Of a DNA stretch of 64,000 nt, positions 8,391-16,949 are shown piece after piece. The translations under genes and the position numbers were made by a program. The DNA is from Sagittula stellata E-37 (GTDB lineage Bacteria > Pseudomonadota > Alphaproteobacteria > Rhodobacterales > Rhodobacteraceae): the NCBI RefSeq assembly GCF_039724765.1, contig NZ_CP155731.1, forward strand, positions 62,001-126,000. The letters are read 5' to 3'. The notes under the pieces were generated by a model. The model worked only from the letters and a program-made list of their open reading frames with translations, made no database searches and had not been told where the DNA came from. The stretch's first letter is position 1; each line of letters starts with the position of its first letter.

Positions 8391-9758
8391 TCACTGCTCC
8401 GCGTCGTAACGGTCGCAGGCCTTGGTCAGCGCATCCACGATGATGTCGATCTCGGGCTCCTGGATAACCAGCGGCGGCGACAGGATGATGACCGACCCGG
8501 CCGGGCGCACGATGGCGCCTTCCTCGCGAGCATAGCCGGCGATGCGTTCGACGATCCCATTGCCCGGGTCCATCGGGCTGCGCGCGTCCTTGTCCGACAC
8601 CATGTCTAGCCCGACCATCAAGCCCTTGCCGCGCACCTCGCCGACGATGGAGCAGCGCTCGGCCAGCGGCTTCAACCCTTCCAATAGGCGCGCGCCCATC
8701 TTGGCGGCATTGCCGGGCAGGTCCTCCTGCTCGACTATGTCGAGACAAGCCAGAGCGGCGGCACAGCCGACCGGGTGCCCGGTCGAGGTGTAGCCGTGCA
8801 TGATAATGCCCGTTTCGGAGAATTCCTTGTACCAGGCATCCGCCACACGCTTGTTCAGCGCCGTCGCGCCAAGCGGCACGTAGCCCGAGGAAATCCCCTT
8901 GGCGAGACACATGATGTCGGGCTTCACGCCCCAGCCGCGCGCACCGAACATCGACCCGGAGCGCCCGAAACCGGTCACGACTTCATCGGAGATCAGCAGC
9001 ACCTCGTACTTGTCGAGCACCGCGCGCAGCTTCGGCCAGAAGCTGGCGGGCGGCACGATCACCCCGCCCGCGCCCTGCACGGGCTCCGCAATGAACGCGG
9101 CGACGGTCTGCGACCCCTGTGCCTGAATGGTGCGCTCGATCTGGGTTATCACCGCATCGGCCAGTTCCTCGGGGTCTTCGCTGTAGGGGTTGCGATAGGT
9201 CCAGGGGCTGTCGATCTGGAAACATCCGCCCAGGAGCGGCTCGTAGGCGTTGCGGTAATAGGGCGCGCCGTTCACCGAAAGGCCGCCAAAATGCACGCCG
9301 TGATAGCCCTGCTTGAGCGACAGGAACTTGGTACGCGTCGGCTGCCCCACCAGATGCCAGTACTGCCGCGCCAGCTTCAGTGCGGTCTCGACCGCGTCCG
9401 AGCCGTTGGCCGAGAACATCACCTTGGTGATCTCTTCCTCTGCGGCCATCTCGCAGACCTTGGCCGACAGCTCGATGGACGGCGCCGTGGCGGAGCCGGA
9501 GAACGAGGAATAATAGCTGATCCGGTCCATCTGTTCGACGATGGCCTGCTTAACCTCTGCGCGGTTGTGCCCGACGTTCACGTTCCAAAGGCCGCCCACG
9601 CCATCGACCAGCCGGTTGCCGTCGAGATCGGTCACGTAACAGCCGTCGCCATGGGTGATGATCTGCGGCGGATGCTCCGCGCTCATCATCGGGTGGGTCA
9701 TCGGGTGGAACTGGTGGCGCGTGTTCTCGGCGCGCAGAAAATTGTCGCGATCAAGCAT
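8391..9758 (-). CDS. Class III PLP-dependent aminotransferase
   Basis: A 455-residue omega-type aminotransferase. The PLP-binding lysine is Lys287 in CLAKGISSGYVPLGA and the PLP-nitrogen aspartate is Asp258 in ISDEV. The small-domain cofactor motif MFSANGSDAVETAL is at 114-127. Such enzymes move a terminal amine (beta-alanine, GABA, taurine, aryl-alkyl amines) to pyruvate or 2-oxoglutarate. It is the first gene of the operon that ends with an aldehyde dehydrogenase, so the product aldehyde may be oxidised there. The ATG at 9758 was chosen from a GGGAGACCCAC leader; in-frame residues upstream do not look conserved. The link between an amine and hydroxyquinol cleavage is unexplained. Confidence 0.9.
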   Translation of the reverse strand: MLDRDNFLRAENTRHQFHPMTHPMMSAEHPPQIITHGDGCYVTDLDGNRLVDGVGGLWNVNVGHNRAEVKQAIVEQMDRISYYSSFSGSATAPSIELSAKVCEMAAEEEITKVMFSANGSDAVETALKLARQYWHLVGQPTRTKFLSLKQGYHGVHFGGLSVNGAPYYRNAYEPLLGGCFQIDSPWTYRNPYSEDPEELADAVITQIERTIQAQGSQTVAAFIAEPVQGAGGVIVPPASFWPKLRAVLDKYEVLLISDEVVTGFGRSGSMFGARGWGVKPDIMCLAKGISSGYVPLGATALNKRVADAWYKEFSETGIIMHGYTSTGHPVGCAAALACLDIVEQEDLPGNAAKMGARLLEGLKPLAERCSIVGEVRGKGLMVGLDMVSDKDARSPMDPGNGIVERIAGYAREEGAIVRPAGSVIILSPPLVIQEPEIDIIVDALTKACDRYDAEQ

Positions 9759-9876
9759 GTGGGTCTCCCTTGACTGGCGATGTGGGCGGGCGGTCTTCGT
9801 CCTCCCCTTCGCCTTTGCCACAGGCTGCGGCAGAAACAGGCCCCTAACCCATTGCATTTCGCGTCACAAATCCGAT

Positions 9877-9899
9877 ACTTTACGACAAAATGGTAAAGT
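9877..9899. promoter_or_regulatory. Inverted repeat across the AraC-type regulator start codon
   Basis: ACTTTAC (9877-9883) and GTAAAGT (9893-9899) form perfect 7-bp arms around a 9-bp centre that contains the regulator's ATG at 9890. In the 131-bp divergent region this is the clearest dyad. Binding here would block or sense the regulator's own expression, and could also affect the aminotransferase promoter. Confidence 0.45.
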
Positions 9900-10975
9900 T
9901 ACCGAAAAATACACCTGGTACGCCCCAGATTGGCCCGACCCCTTTGGGCACGGCCTTTGCGGCTGTGCGGGCCTCGTTCCTGACCGCGCTGATCGACCGG
10001 TTCGAGGCGCAGGGGCGTTCGGCGCAACCGCTGCTCAACCGCACCGGAATTTCGGCCGCGCAGCTTTCGGACCCCTATGGCGCGATCCCCCTGCCCCTCT
10101 TCGTCGACTTTCTCGAAGCCGCTGCCGAGGTGTCCGGCGATCCGATCCTCGGCGCCCGCATCGGCTCTGAACTGGCGGCTGCAGACATGGGACCGGCTGG
10201 CCTGATCCTGTCGCTGAGCGCGAGCATCGAACGTGGCATGAGCCGCATCGCACGCTACGCCAACGCGCTGCAAAGCGGAACGCAAAGCCAATGGGTGCTG
10301 GACCAGGACACCTTCGTGTTTTCCTACCGGATTTCGGACAGCGCCCTCTGGCCGCGCCGACAGGATGCGGAGTTCTCCCTGTCTTCGACGACGCAGGTGA
10401 TCCGGGACAGTTTTTCGTCCCGCTTCGCACCGGTTGAAGTGCATTTCGAACATGCCGCCGGCGCGGATCCCTCTGTGCTGGAACGGCTTTTCCGGGCGCC
10501 GGTCCGCTATCGACAGCCGATCAACCGGCTGCTCGTGGCCCGACAGGATGCGGAACGGGTGCTTCGGCAGGAAGATACCGGGCTGCTTGCAGCGCTGGAG
10601 CGCCACGTGCGCGACCTCATGGGCGATGGCGACGACACGGGGACCGGCGCAGGCGGAACGGCGGAGGCGGCCCGTGCCGTCATCGACGCAAGCCTCGGCC
10701 TGTCGGTTGTCACGCTCGACCGGGTGGCGGCTGCACTCCACATGGGCCCGCGCACATTGCAACGGCGCCTGGCCGCCGAGGGCACCAGCCTGCGTGCGCT
10801 TGTCGACGACATCCGTTATCGCCGGGCGGCCCGGTTGCTTGCACTGCCCGGGGCTCGGGTGGGTCATGTCGCGCAGGCCCTCGGCTACACCGACCCGACA
10901 GCCTTCTGGCGGGCCTGGCGCGGCTGGACCGGCGAAACCCCAAGCGAAACCCGACGCAGCGTAACCTCACGATAA
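9890..10975 (+). CDS. AraC-family transcriptional regulator (OruR/ArgR-like)
   Basis: A 361-residue regulator with the arabinose-binding-like N-terminal domain found in OruR-type proteins (roughly residues 20-205) and a C-terminal AraC double helix-turn-helix (about 265-355). The second DNA-binding helix region carries HVAQALGYTDPTAFWRAWRGWTG, normal for the family. It is divergent from the aminotransferase-hydroxyquinol-TctCBA-ALDH operon, the usual place for its activator. The effector is probably the imported substrate or an early intermediate. An inverted repeat overlapping the start codon suggests autoregulation. Assignment to this operon rests on position only. Confidence 0.9.
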   Translation: MVKLPKNTPGTPQIGPTPLGTAFAAVRASFLTALIDRFEAQGRSAQPLLNRTGISAAQLSDPYGAIPLPLFVDFLEAAAEVSGDPILGARIGSELAAADMGPAGLILSLSASIERGMSRIARYANALQSGTQSQWVLDQDTFVFSYRISDSALWPRRQDAEFSLSSTTQVIRDSFSSRFAPVEVHFEHAAGADPSVLERLFRAPVRYRQPINRLLVARQDAERVLRQEDTGLLAALERHVRDLMGDGDDTGTGAGGTAEAARAVIDASLGLSVVTLDRVAAALHMGPRTLQRRLAAEGTSLRALVDDIRYRRAARLLALPGARVGHVAQALGYTDPTAFWRAWRGWTGETPSETRRSVTSR

Positions 10976-10980
10976 ACGGG

Positions 10981-10994
10981 CAAATTCACGTTAC
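10981..10994. promoter_or_regulatory. AT-rich TTCACGT motif before the MarR gene
   Basis: CAAATTCACGTTAC lies 54 bp before the MarR-type regulator, in the only AT-rich part of the gap. It matches the half-sites before tctC and at 436-453. A MarR or AraC site is possible. Confidence 0.25.
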
Positions 10995-11047
10995 AATCCA
11001 GCCCAACTTCGACATAAGGGAAGAAAACAACGGTTCCTGCCAGCCCT

Positions 11048-11500
11048 ATGATCGACGCAATAACCCATCCCAAACATTTCAAGGCCGACTGGCCCTTCTA
11101 CTGGATCAGCCAATTGAACGCGGCCTACGCCGACGCCCTTGAACGGCGCATCCGCCCCATCGGCATCGACATCCCGCGCTGGCGCGCGCTCATGAGCCTT
11201 TACGAGGATCAATATCTGTCGGTTTCCGAAATCGCTGCGTTTTCGGCGCAAAAGCTGAACACCACGACCAAGCTCATTCAGCGGATGATCAAGGACGAGA
11301 TGGTGACAACCCGCCCGCGCCCGACCGACGGGCGCGTGACAGAGGTCTGTCTGACGGAAAAAGGCGACCGGCTGCGCAAACTCGCTCTGGTTGAAGCGCG
11401 CGCGATCTATGATCTGACTTTCGCGAAAATCGACCCCGAACGTGTGGCCGAGATGAACCGGCTTATGTCCGAAATGCACACCGCGCTGCGCAAGCTTTGA
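11048..11500 (+). CDS. MarR-family transcriptional regulator
   Basis: A 150-residue winged-helix regulator of typical MarR length. Dimerisation helices at both ends flank the DNA-binding core (about residues 50-115), which includes SVSEIAAFSAQKLNTTTKLIQRM and the wing DEMVTTRPRPTDGRVTEV. MarR proteins commonly sense small aromatic acids or aryl-CoA thioesters and repress neighbouring catabolic genes. It lies between the hydroxyquinol operon's AraC-type regulator and the convergent paaZ end, so either cluster could be its target. TTCACGT-like motifs upstream of its own start and before tctC are candidate sites. Confidence 0.9.
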   Translation: MIDAITHPKHFKADWPFYWISQLNAAYADALERRIRPIGIDIPRWRALMSLYEDQYLSVSEIAAFSAQKLNTTTKLIQRMIKDEMVTTRPRPTDGRVTEVCLTEKGDRLRKLALVEARAIYDLTFAKIDPERVAEMNRLMSEMHTALRKL

Positions 11501-11596
11501 GGCGGCAGCGACAGCCTTGATTCAGTGCATCACGATCCGTTTTCGCGAGCCCTGATCCCCGCTGGCCGCGGCATCATCTGGACCGGATCGCCGGGA

Positions 11597-13666
11597 TCAC
11601 CCCTCGTCAGATAGCGGCCAGGTCTTCGCCACCATGGTCAGCACGTCGTATTCGGCAACCACTTCGCCCTTCTGGTTGGTGACCCGACAATCCCAGCGCA
11701 CTTCGCCGTATACCGTGCCTTCCCGCGGGTTGATCTGTTTGCAGGTCAGCTGCACCTGAAGACTGTCGCCGAAATAGACCGGCGTCAGGAAGCGCAGGTT
11801 GTCGACGCCGTAATTCGCCAGCACTGGACCCGGATCGGGCTGCACGAAAAGCCCCGCAGCGAAAGAGGCGATGAGGTAGCCATGCACCACGCGATCCTCG
11901 AAGAAAGGGTTCGCCTTGGCGGCGTCGCTGTCCATATGGGCGTAGAACGTGTCACCGGTGAAATGGGCGAAATGCTCGACGTCCTCCTTGGTGACCACGC
12001 GGGAATCCGTGACCAACTGGTCGCCGATGTGCAGCTCTGCCAGCGACTTGCGGAAGGGGTGCGTGCCCGTTGCTGTGGGCGCGCCAGAGACCCAGTTGCC
12101 CGTCACCGACGACAAGAGTCGCGGCGTGCCCTGCACCGCCGTGCGCATCATGAAATGCTTCACGCCGCGCATGCCGCCCATTTCTTCGCCGCCGCCCGCG
12201 CGGCCCGGCCCGCCATGCACCAGCGGCGCCAGGGGCGAGCCATGGCCGGTCGAGCTTTTGGCGCTGTCGCGGTTGCCCAGCATCACCCGCCCGTGGAAAG
12301 GTGCGAGCCCCAGCACCAGCTTCGCCGCGACATTCTCATCGTTGGTAAAGACCGATGAGACAAGCGAGCCTTTTCCCTTCATCGCCAGGGCAATCGCCTC
12401 ATCCAGCCCGTCATAGCCCATGACCGTCGCGACCGGGCCAAAGGCCTCGACCTCATGCGGCGCGGCGGCATTCATCGGATCAGCGCAGCGCAGCAGGACC
12501 GGGTTGAGGAAGGCGCCCTTGTCAGCATCGCCAGAGGCAACCGCCACGGTTTCAGGGTCGCCAAAGACGATATCGGCCTCTTTCGCGATCTCTGCGATCT
12601 TTTCGCGCACGCCGTCCCGGTCGCCGAGAGAGGCCAGCGCGCCCAGCCGGGTCTCGGCCAGATCGGGCAGACCAGCGGGCGTTTTCGCCAGCCGCTCGGA
12701 CAGGGACGCGATGACCTCCTGTTCCAGCGCTTTCGGCACGATGACGCGGCGGATCGCGGTGCATTTCTGCCCCGCCTTGGCGGTCATCTCGCGATGCACT
12801 TCCCGCACGAACAGGTCAAACTCCGGGCTGTCGGGACCGGCGTCGGGGCCAAGGATCGCCGCATTCAGGCTGTCCGCCTCCATCGTGAAACGCGTGGCGT
12901 TTTCGACAATGGCCGGATGGGTTTTCAGCTTGCGCCCGGTGGAGGCAGAGCCGGTGAAGGTCACCACATCCTGCCCGGTGACGTGGTCCAGCATGTCGCC
13001 GACCCCGCCGCAGACGATCTGCAACGCGCCGTCGGGAAGAATCCCCATCTCAAGGATGCGCCGCACGACCAGTTCGGTCACATAGGCGGTCGAGGATGCG
13101 GGCTTCACCAGGCAGGGCATCCCGGCGATCAAAGCGGGCGCGATCTTCTCCAGCATGCCCCAGACCGGGAAATTGAAGGCATTGATGTGGATCGCGATGC
13201 CGCGCATGGGCACCAGAATGTGCTGGCCGACGAATGTGCCGTCCTTGGACAGCGGCTCGACCGCACCTTCGGGGATCACCTTGGCGTTGGGCAACTCGCG
13301 CCGCGCCATCGAGGCAAAGGTCAGTAGCGTTCCGATCCCGCCGTCGATATCGGGCCAGGCGTCCTTTGGCGTGGCGCCGGTGGCAAGACTTTCGGCGTGG
13401 AACTCGTCTTTCATCTCCATCAGCCTGAGGCCGATGGATTTCAGCATCAGCGCGCGTTCATGCACGGTCAGCGCACGCAGGGCTGGGCCACCCACCGCGC
13501 GCCCCCAGTCAAGCGCGCCGCCAAAATCGAGCCCGTCGGAGCCGATATAGGCGTGCACCTCGCCGGTGGCGGCATTGGCCAGCGGCTTGCCCGCGCCCTT
13601 GCCCGTTTGCCATGCGCCCTGCACATAGCTTTCGAGACGGCGCGCGGTACGTCCGGTATCCAGCAT
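11597..13666 (-). CDS. paaZ: PaaZ: oxepin-CoA hydrolase / 3-oxo-5,6-dehydrosuberyl-CoA semialdehyde dehydrogenase
   Basis: A 689-residue fusion matching PaaZ. The N-terminal ALDH domain (about 1-525) has the catalytic Asn164 (NAFNFPVWG), Glu263 and nucleophile Cys302 (AGQKCTA). The C-terminal MaoC-like hydratase domain (about 540-689) has FAHFTGDTFYAHMD with the catalytic Asp/His pair. Family knowledge: the hydratase domain opens the oxepin-CoA ring and the ALDH domain oxidises the resulting semialdehyde. It is the last gene of the leftward paa operon, 17 bp after the ferritin-like gene. The start at 13666 (MLDTGRTARRLESY) matches usual PaaZ N-termini. Confidence 0.95.
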   Translation of the reverse strand: MLDTGRTARRLESYVQGAWQTGKGAGKPLANAATGEVHAYIGSDGLDFGGALDWGRAVGGPALRALTVHERALMLKSIGLRLMEMKDEFHAESLATGATPKDAWPDIDGGIGTLLTFASMARRELPNAKVIPEGAVEPLSKDGTFVGQHILVPMRGIAIHINAFNFPVWGMLEKIAPALIAGMPCLVKPASSTAYVTELVVRRILEMGILPDGALQIVCGGVGDMLDHVTGQDVVTFTGSASTGRKLKTHPAIVENATRFTMEADSLNAAILGPDAGPDSPEFDLFVREVHREMTAKAGQKCTAIRRVIVPKALEQEVIASLSERLAKTPAGLPDLAETRLGALASLGDRDGVREKIAEIAKEADIVFGDPETVAVASGDADKGAFLNPVLLRCADPMNAAAPHEVEAFGPVATVMGYDGLDEAIALAMKGKGSLVSSVFTNDENVAAKLVLGLAPFHGRVMLGNRDSAKSSTGHGSPLAPLVHGGPGRAGGGEEMGGMRGVKHFMMRTAVQGTPRLLSSVTGNWVSGAPTATGTHPFRKSLAELHIGDQLVTDSRVVTKEDVEHFAHFTGDTFYAHMDSDAAKANPFFEDRVVHGYLIASFAAGLFVQPDPGPVLANYGVDNLRFLTPVYFGDSLQVQLTCKQINPREGTVYGEVRWDCRVTNQKGEVVAEYDVLTMVAKTWPLSDEG

Positions 13667-13683
13667 CTGCTTGTCCTTTCGGT

Positions 13684-14436
13684 TCAAGTCAAACCGAGGG
13701 CGGAGAGCGTGCGCTCTGCCTCGGCCCGCCACGCAGTGCGCAGCGTTTCATTGTCGGTGCGGCGCAGACCCATCGCCTTGAGCCGTTCAAACCGGTCGGA
13801 CTGCGCCGGGCCAAAGGTCTCGGCCACGCGCGGCATCCAATAGGCGACCGAGGCCTTCGCCTCCTCCGTCGCGCCGATCCGCTCCAGCCCTTCGATCCCC
13901 AGTTCCATGTGCCGCCGTTCGCGGGGCAGCAGATCGCGCAGCACATCGGCCAGCGGCTGGTAGGAACAATGCGTCAGCTCACCCACTGCGTGCTGCGTGG
14001 CAAGGCCCATCAGCACATTCATAACCACCGCGTCGGTCCAGCCGGTCAGCGGATAGTGAAAGACCGACAGCCGCATGTCGCCGCCATGGCGCTTGGCCTG
14101 CAGCGTGCTGTCGCGGGCCTCGCGCGCCGCCCAGTCATGCGCCCGCTCGTAAAGCGCCGCATCGGTGCCGAAGCCCTCCATCAGGTCCAGCACCCGCTCG
14201 GCGTGGTCGGCCTTTTCCAGCGTAATGCGGCTGGCGGCGATGCGGGACTTGATGCCGGGCGCTTTGTTGATCGCGTTTGCAAAGCCCGCCGAGGCGGCAA
14301 GCTGGCTGTCGACGAAGGACGACATCAGCCGCAACAGCTCACCGCGATAGCGCGGCGGCACGTTTTCGGGCGAGGTCAGCTTGCCGCCCTGCCCCAGATA
14401 ATCGGCGAGGGTCATCGTGTCGAAATCATTCGTCAT
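13684..14436 (-). CDS. Extra phenylacetate-catabolism family ferritin-like protein
   Basis: A 250-residue mostly helical protein related to PaaA/PaaC (phenylacetic acid catabolic protein family). Possible di-iron ligands are Glu74 and His78 (LEKADHAERV) and an ExxH at Glu173-His176 (PRERRHMEL), so a metal site may remain, although spacing at the first pair is not canonical. The start ATG at 14436 overlaps the paaE stop by 11 bp. It sits between paaE and paaZ, where canonical E. coli-type operons have no such gene. It may be an accessory epoxidase subunit, a chaperone for metal loading, or an oxygenase acting on a pathway intermediate. Function unknown. Confidence 0.8.
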   Translation of the reverse strand: MTNDFDTMTLADYLGQGGKLTSPENVPPRYRGELLRLMSSFVDSQLAASAGFANAINKAPGIKSRIAASRITLEKADHAERVLDLMEGFGTDAALYERAHDWAAREARDSTLQAKRHGGDMRLSVFHYPLTGWTDAVVMNVLMGLATQHAVGELTHCSYQPLADVLRDLLPRERRHMELGIEGLERIGATEEAKASVAYWMPRVAETFGPAQSDRFERLKAMGLRRTDNETLRTAWRAEAERTLSALGLT

Positions 14437-15502
14437 AGCTGAGCACCACCTTGTCAGAGAGCGGAATGCACTGGCACGACAGCACGTATCCGGCGCGTAC
14501 CTCGTAGTCTTCGAGCGCGTGGTTGATTTCCATCTCGACCTCGCCCTCCAACACCTTGGCGCGGCAGGTCGAACAGACGCCCGCCTTGCAGGAATAGGGG
14601 GCGTCGATGTTGTGTTCGAGCGCCGCGTCCAGCACGGCAGAGCCGTCCTTGGGCATCTGGAAACTGCGGGTCGCCCCGTCGAGCGTGACCGACACCTCGC
14701 AGGTGTTGCCAGCCGTGGCGGCCTGAGCGGAGATTGCGCGTTTCCTGGCCCGGCCAGGCTGGGACGAGGCGAAAAGCTCAAACTTGATCTGCTCATCCGC
14801 CAAACCGGCCTCGCGCAGGCTTTCGGCGATGGTCAGCATCATCGGCTCCGGCCCGCAGATGAACGCAGTGTCGACCGTTTCCGCGTCGATCCAGAGGCGG
14901 AACAGCATCTCCATCTTCTCGGCATCGATGCGCCCGGTGAAGAGGTCGATGTCCTGCCCCTCGCCGTCGAGGATATGGATGATCGAGAAGCGCCCGAGAT
15001 AGGTGTTCTTCAGATCCTCCAGCTCTTCGCGGAACATGATCGAGCTGACCTGACGGTTGGCATAGACCAGCGTGAAGGTCGCCTTGGGTTCGCGCGACAG
15101 CGTCGTCTTGATGATCGACAGCACCGGCGTGATGCCGGAGCCGCCAGCGAAACCGAGGTAGGTCTTGGTGCTGTCGGGGTCGATCCGGGTAAAGAACCGG
15201 CCCTGCGGCGTCATCGCCTCCAGCGTGTCGCCCGGCTTCAGCTCTTCGTTGGCCCATGTCGAGAAGGCCCCGCCGTCGACGCGCTTGATGCCGACCTTTA
15301 GGCAGTCCTCGTCCTTACCCGCGCAGATCGAATAGGACCGGCGCAATTCGGTCCCGTCGAAGTCGCGGCGAAACGTCAGGTACTGGCCTTGGGTGAAATC
15401 GAAATGTTCCGCGTCCTCGGGGCGCGGGGTCAGCGTGAGCACGACGGCGTCGCGGGTCTCGCGCCGGATGTCGGTCACTTCGAGGGGATGGAAACGGGGC
15501 AT
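14426..15502 (-). CDS. paaE: Phenylacetyl-CoA epoxidase reductase subunit PaaE
   Basis: A 358-residue three-domain oxidoreductase. An N-terminal FAD-binding barrel has RRSYSIC at 54-60. An NAD(P)-binding domain follows, with GFAGGSGITPVLSI near 120. The C-terminal plant-type [2Fe-2S] ferredoxin has Cys305, Cys310, Cys313 and Cys343 in CX4CX2CX29C spacing. It passes electrons from NADPH to the di-iron site of PaaA. It lies downstream of paaD in the leftward operon, after a 65-bp gap. Confidence 0.96.
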   Translation of the reverse strand: MPRFHPLEVTDIRRETRDAVVLTLTPRPEDAEHFDFTQGQYLTFRRDFDGTELRRSYSICAGKDEDCLKVGIKRVDGGAFSTWANEELKPGDTLEAMTPQGRFFTRIDPDSTKTYLGFAGGSGITPVLSIIKTTLSREPKATFTLVYANRQVSSIMFREELEDLKNTYLGRFSIIHILDGEGQDIDLFTGRIDAEKMEMLFRLWIDAETVDTAFICGPEPMMLTIAESLREAGLADEQIKFELFASSQPGRARKRAISAQAATAGNTCEVSVTLDGATRSFQMPKDGSAVLDAALEHNIDAPYSCKAGVCSTCRAKVLEGEVEMEINHALEDYEVRAGYVLSCQCIPLSDKVVLSYDE

Positions 15503-15567
15503 GTCAGACCTCCTCCTGTCTGGCAGAGATGCGGTCGGGGCAGCGCCCCACGGGACCGTTCAGGCGC

Positions 15568-16089
15568 TTAGTGGCACTTGAAGTAATCGAAGGGTTCCAG
15601 GCACGCGCGGCAGCGATAGCTGGCCTTGCAGGGGGTCGAGCCGTATTGACTGACCCTCTCGGTCTCGGTCGAGCCGCAGCGGGGGCAGGCGATCAACAGA
15701 TTTGACTGGCCAGACAGGCGGGCGGCACGACCCGCGGTCATGCCGTCGGATGCCGTGCCGTCCACCGGCGGGGCGATGCCATAGGCGCGCAGCTTGTCCC
15801 GGCCCGCCTCGGTGACCCAATCGGTGGTCCAGGGGGGCGAGAGGCGGCGTTCGAGCCGAAGATCGCCGACGCCCTTTTCCCTCAGGTGGGTCTCGATCAT
15901 CAGGTCGATCACGGCGGTGGCGGGGCAGCCCGAGTAGGTGGGCGTGACGGCCACCACCAGCGTGCCGCCGTCCCAGCGCACCTCGCGCACGATACCCAGA
16001 TCCGTGACCGAGACCACGGGAATCTCAGGGTCGGGCACCTCGGAGAGCCAGTTCCACACCACATCGGTCGAAGGCAGGACCACTGTCAT
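15568..16089 (-). CDS. paaD: Phenylacetyl-CoA epoxidase assembly subunit PaaD
   Basis: A 173-residue protein with an N-terminal MIP18/SufT-like domain (DPEIPVVSVTDLG near residue 20) and a C-terminal cysteine cluster (Cys135, Cys138, Cys154, Cys160, Cys163, Cys172) able to bind zinc or an Fe-S centre. PaaD is required for an active epoxidase and is thought to act in metal or cluster assembly, not catalysis. It starts 5 bp after the paaC stop, in the same operon. Confidence 0.94.
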   Translation of the reverse strand: MTVVLPSTDVVWNWLSEVPDPEIPVVSVTDLGIVREVRWDGGTLVVAVTPTYSGCPATAVIDLMIETHLREKGVGDLRLERRLSPPWTTDWVTEAGRDKLRAYGIAPPVDGTASDGMTAGRAARLSGQSNLLIACPRCGSTETERVSQYGSTPCKASYRCRACLEPFDYFKCH

Positions 16090-16094
16090 CGGAG

Positions 16095-16949
16095 TTACCA
16101 GGTCGCGCCCGGGTAGGCGCGTTGCAGGAACTGCATCTCCGCCAGTATGTAGCCCAGATGTTCGGTGTGCCGCCCCTGCTTGCCGCCTTTCTGCGCGTCA
16201 AACCGCTGCTCCGGTTTGCGCAGCGTTGCCTCGGTCAGTACTTCGTCCACAGTCTGTTGCCAGCGCGGCAGAAGATCGGACAGCGCGGGTGCGATCCCGG
16301 CCTCGGCGACGGCCTCATCGACCGCATCCGCTGCAAACATCTCGCCGGTATAGGGCCAGAGCTTGTTGAGCGCCGCCTGCATCCTTGTGTGGCTCTCCTC
16401 CGTCCCGTCGCCCAGCCGGACCACAAGGTCGGAGGACCGCTCCAGGTGATAAGACACCTCTTTCAGCGCCTTCGCCGCGATTTCGGCCACCCGCGGGCTT
16501 GAGGATTTGGTCAGCGCCGTGAGCAGTTCGAAGTGGAAGGCATCGAACAGGAATTCCCGCATCAAGGTCACGGCCATATCGCCATTCGGCAACTCGACCA
16601 GCTTGAGGTTGCGGAACTTCATCGCGTCGCGCAGATAGGCCAGATCGTCGGCACTGCGCCCCTTGTCTTCGACCTCGGCGGCGAGACCCAGCCACATCTG
16701 CGTGTGGCCAATCAGGTCGAGCGCGGTGTTGGCAAGCGCGATGTCCTCTTCCAGCGCCGGGCCGTGCCCGCACCATTCCGAGATGCGGTGCCCGAGGATC
16801 AGGGAGTTGTCCCCCATCCGACAGAACCAGTCGAAGAAGGCCGGTTGAAGGTCCACATTCGCCAGATGCGGATCGTGCGATTGATGGGACGCGGCCTGTT
16901 TGGCGAGCGCGGCGGCGTCCGGCGTTGCGGCATTGGGAAGCGAAGGCAT
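16095..16949 (-). CDS. paaC: Phenylacetyl-CoA epoxidase structural subunit PaaC
   Basis: A 284-residue ferritin-like helical protein, the structural partner that forms the stable core with PaaA. ILGHRISEWCGHGPALEEDIALAN (51-74) and the ALDLIGHTQMWL helix (76-87) are typical; the iron site is degenerate in this subunit family. The start codon shares one base with the paaB stop (TGATG), which indicates coupling. I chose MPSLPN as the N-terminus because in-frame upstream residues are translated paaB in another frame. Confidence 0.95.
   Translation of the reverse strand: MPSLPNAATPDAAALAKQAASHQSHDPHLANVDLQPAFFDWFCRMGDNSLILGHRISEWCGHGPALEEDIALANTALDLIGHTQMWLGLAAEVEDKGRSADDLAYLRDAMKFRNLKLVELPNGDMAVTLMREFLFDAFHFELLTALTKSSSPRVAEIAAKALKEVSYHLERSSDLVVRLGDGTEESHTRMQAALNKLWPYTGEMFAADAVDEAVAEAGIAPALSDLLPRWQQTVDEVLTEATLRKPEQRFDAQKGGKQGRHTEHLGYILAEMQFLQRAYPGATW

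Noticed and set aside
14426..14796. An N-terminal extension of the extra ferritin-like protein into the paaE region
   Set aside because: The in-frame residues upstream of 14436 are paaE sequence in a wrong frame; paaE's [2Fe-2S] cysteines in its own frame prove the coding frame there.
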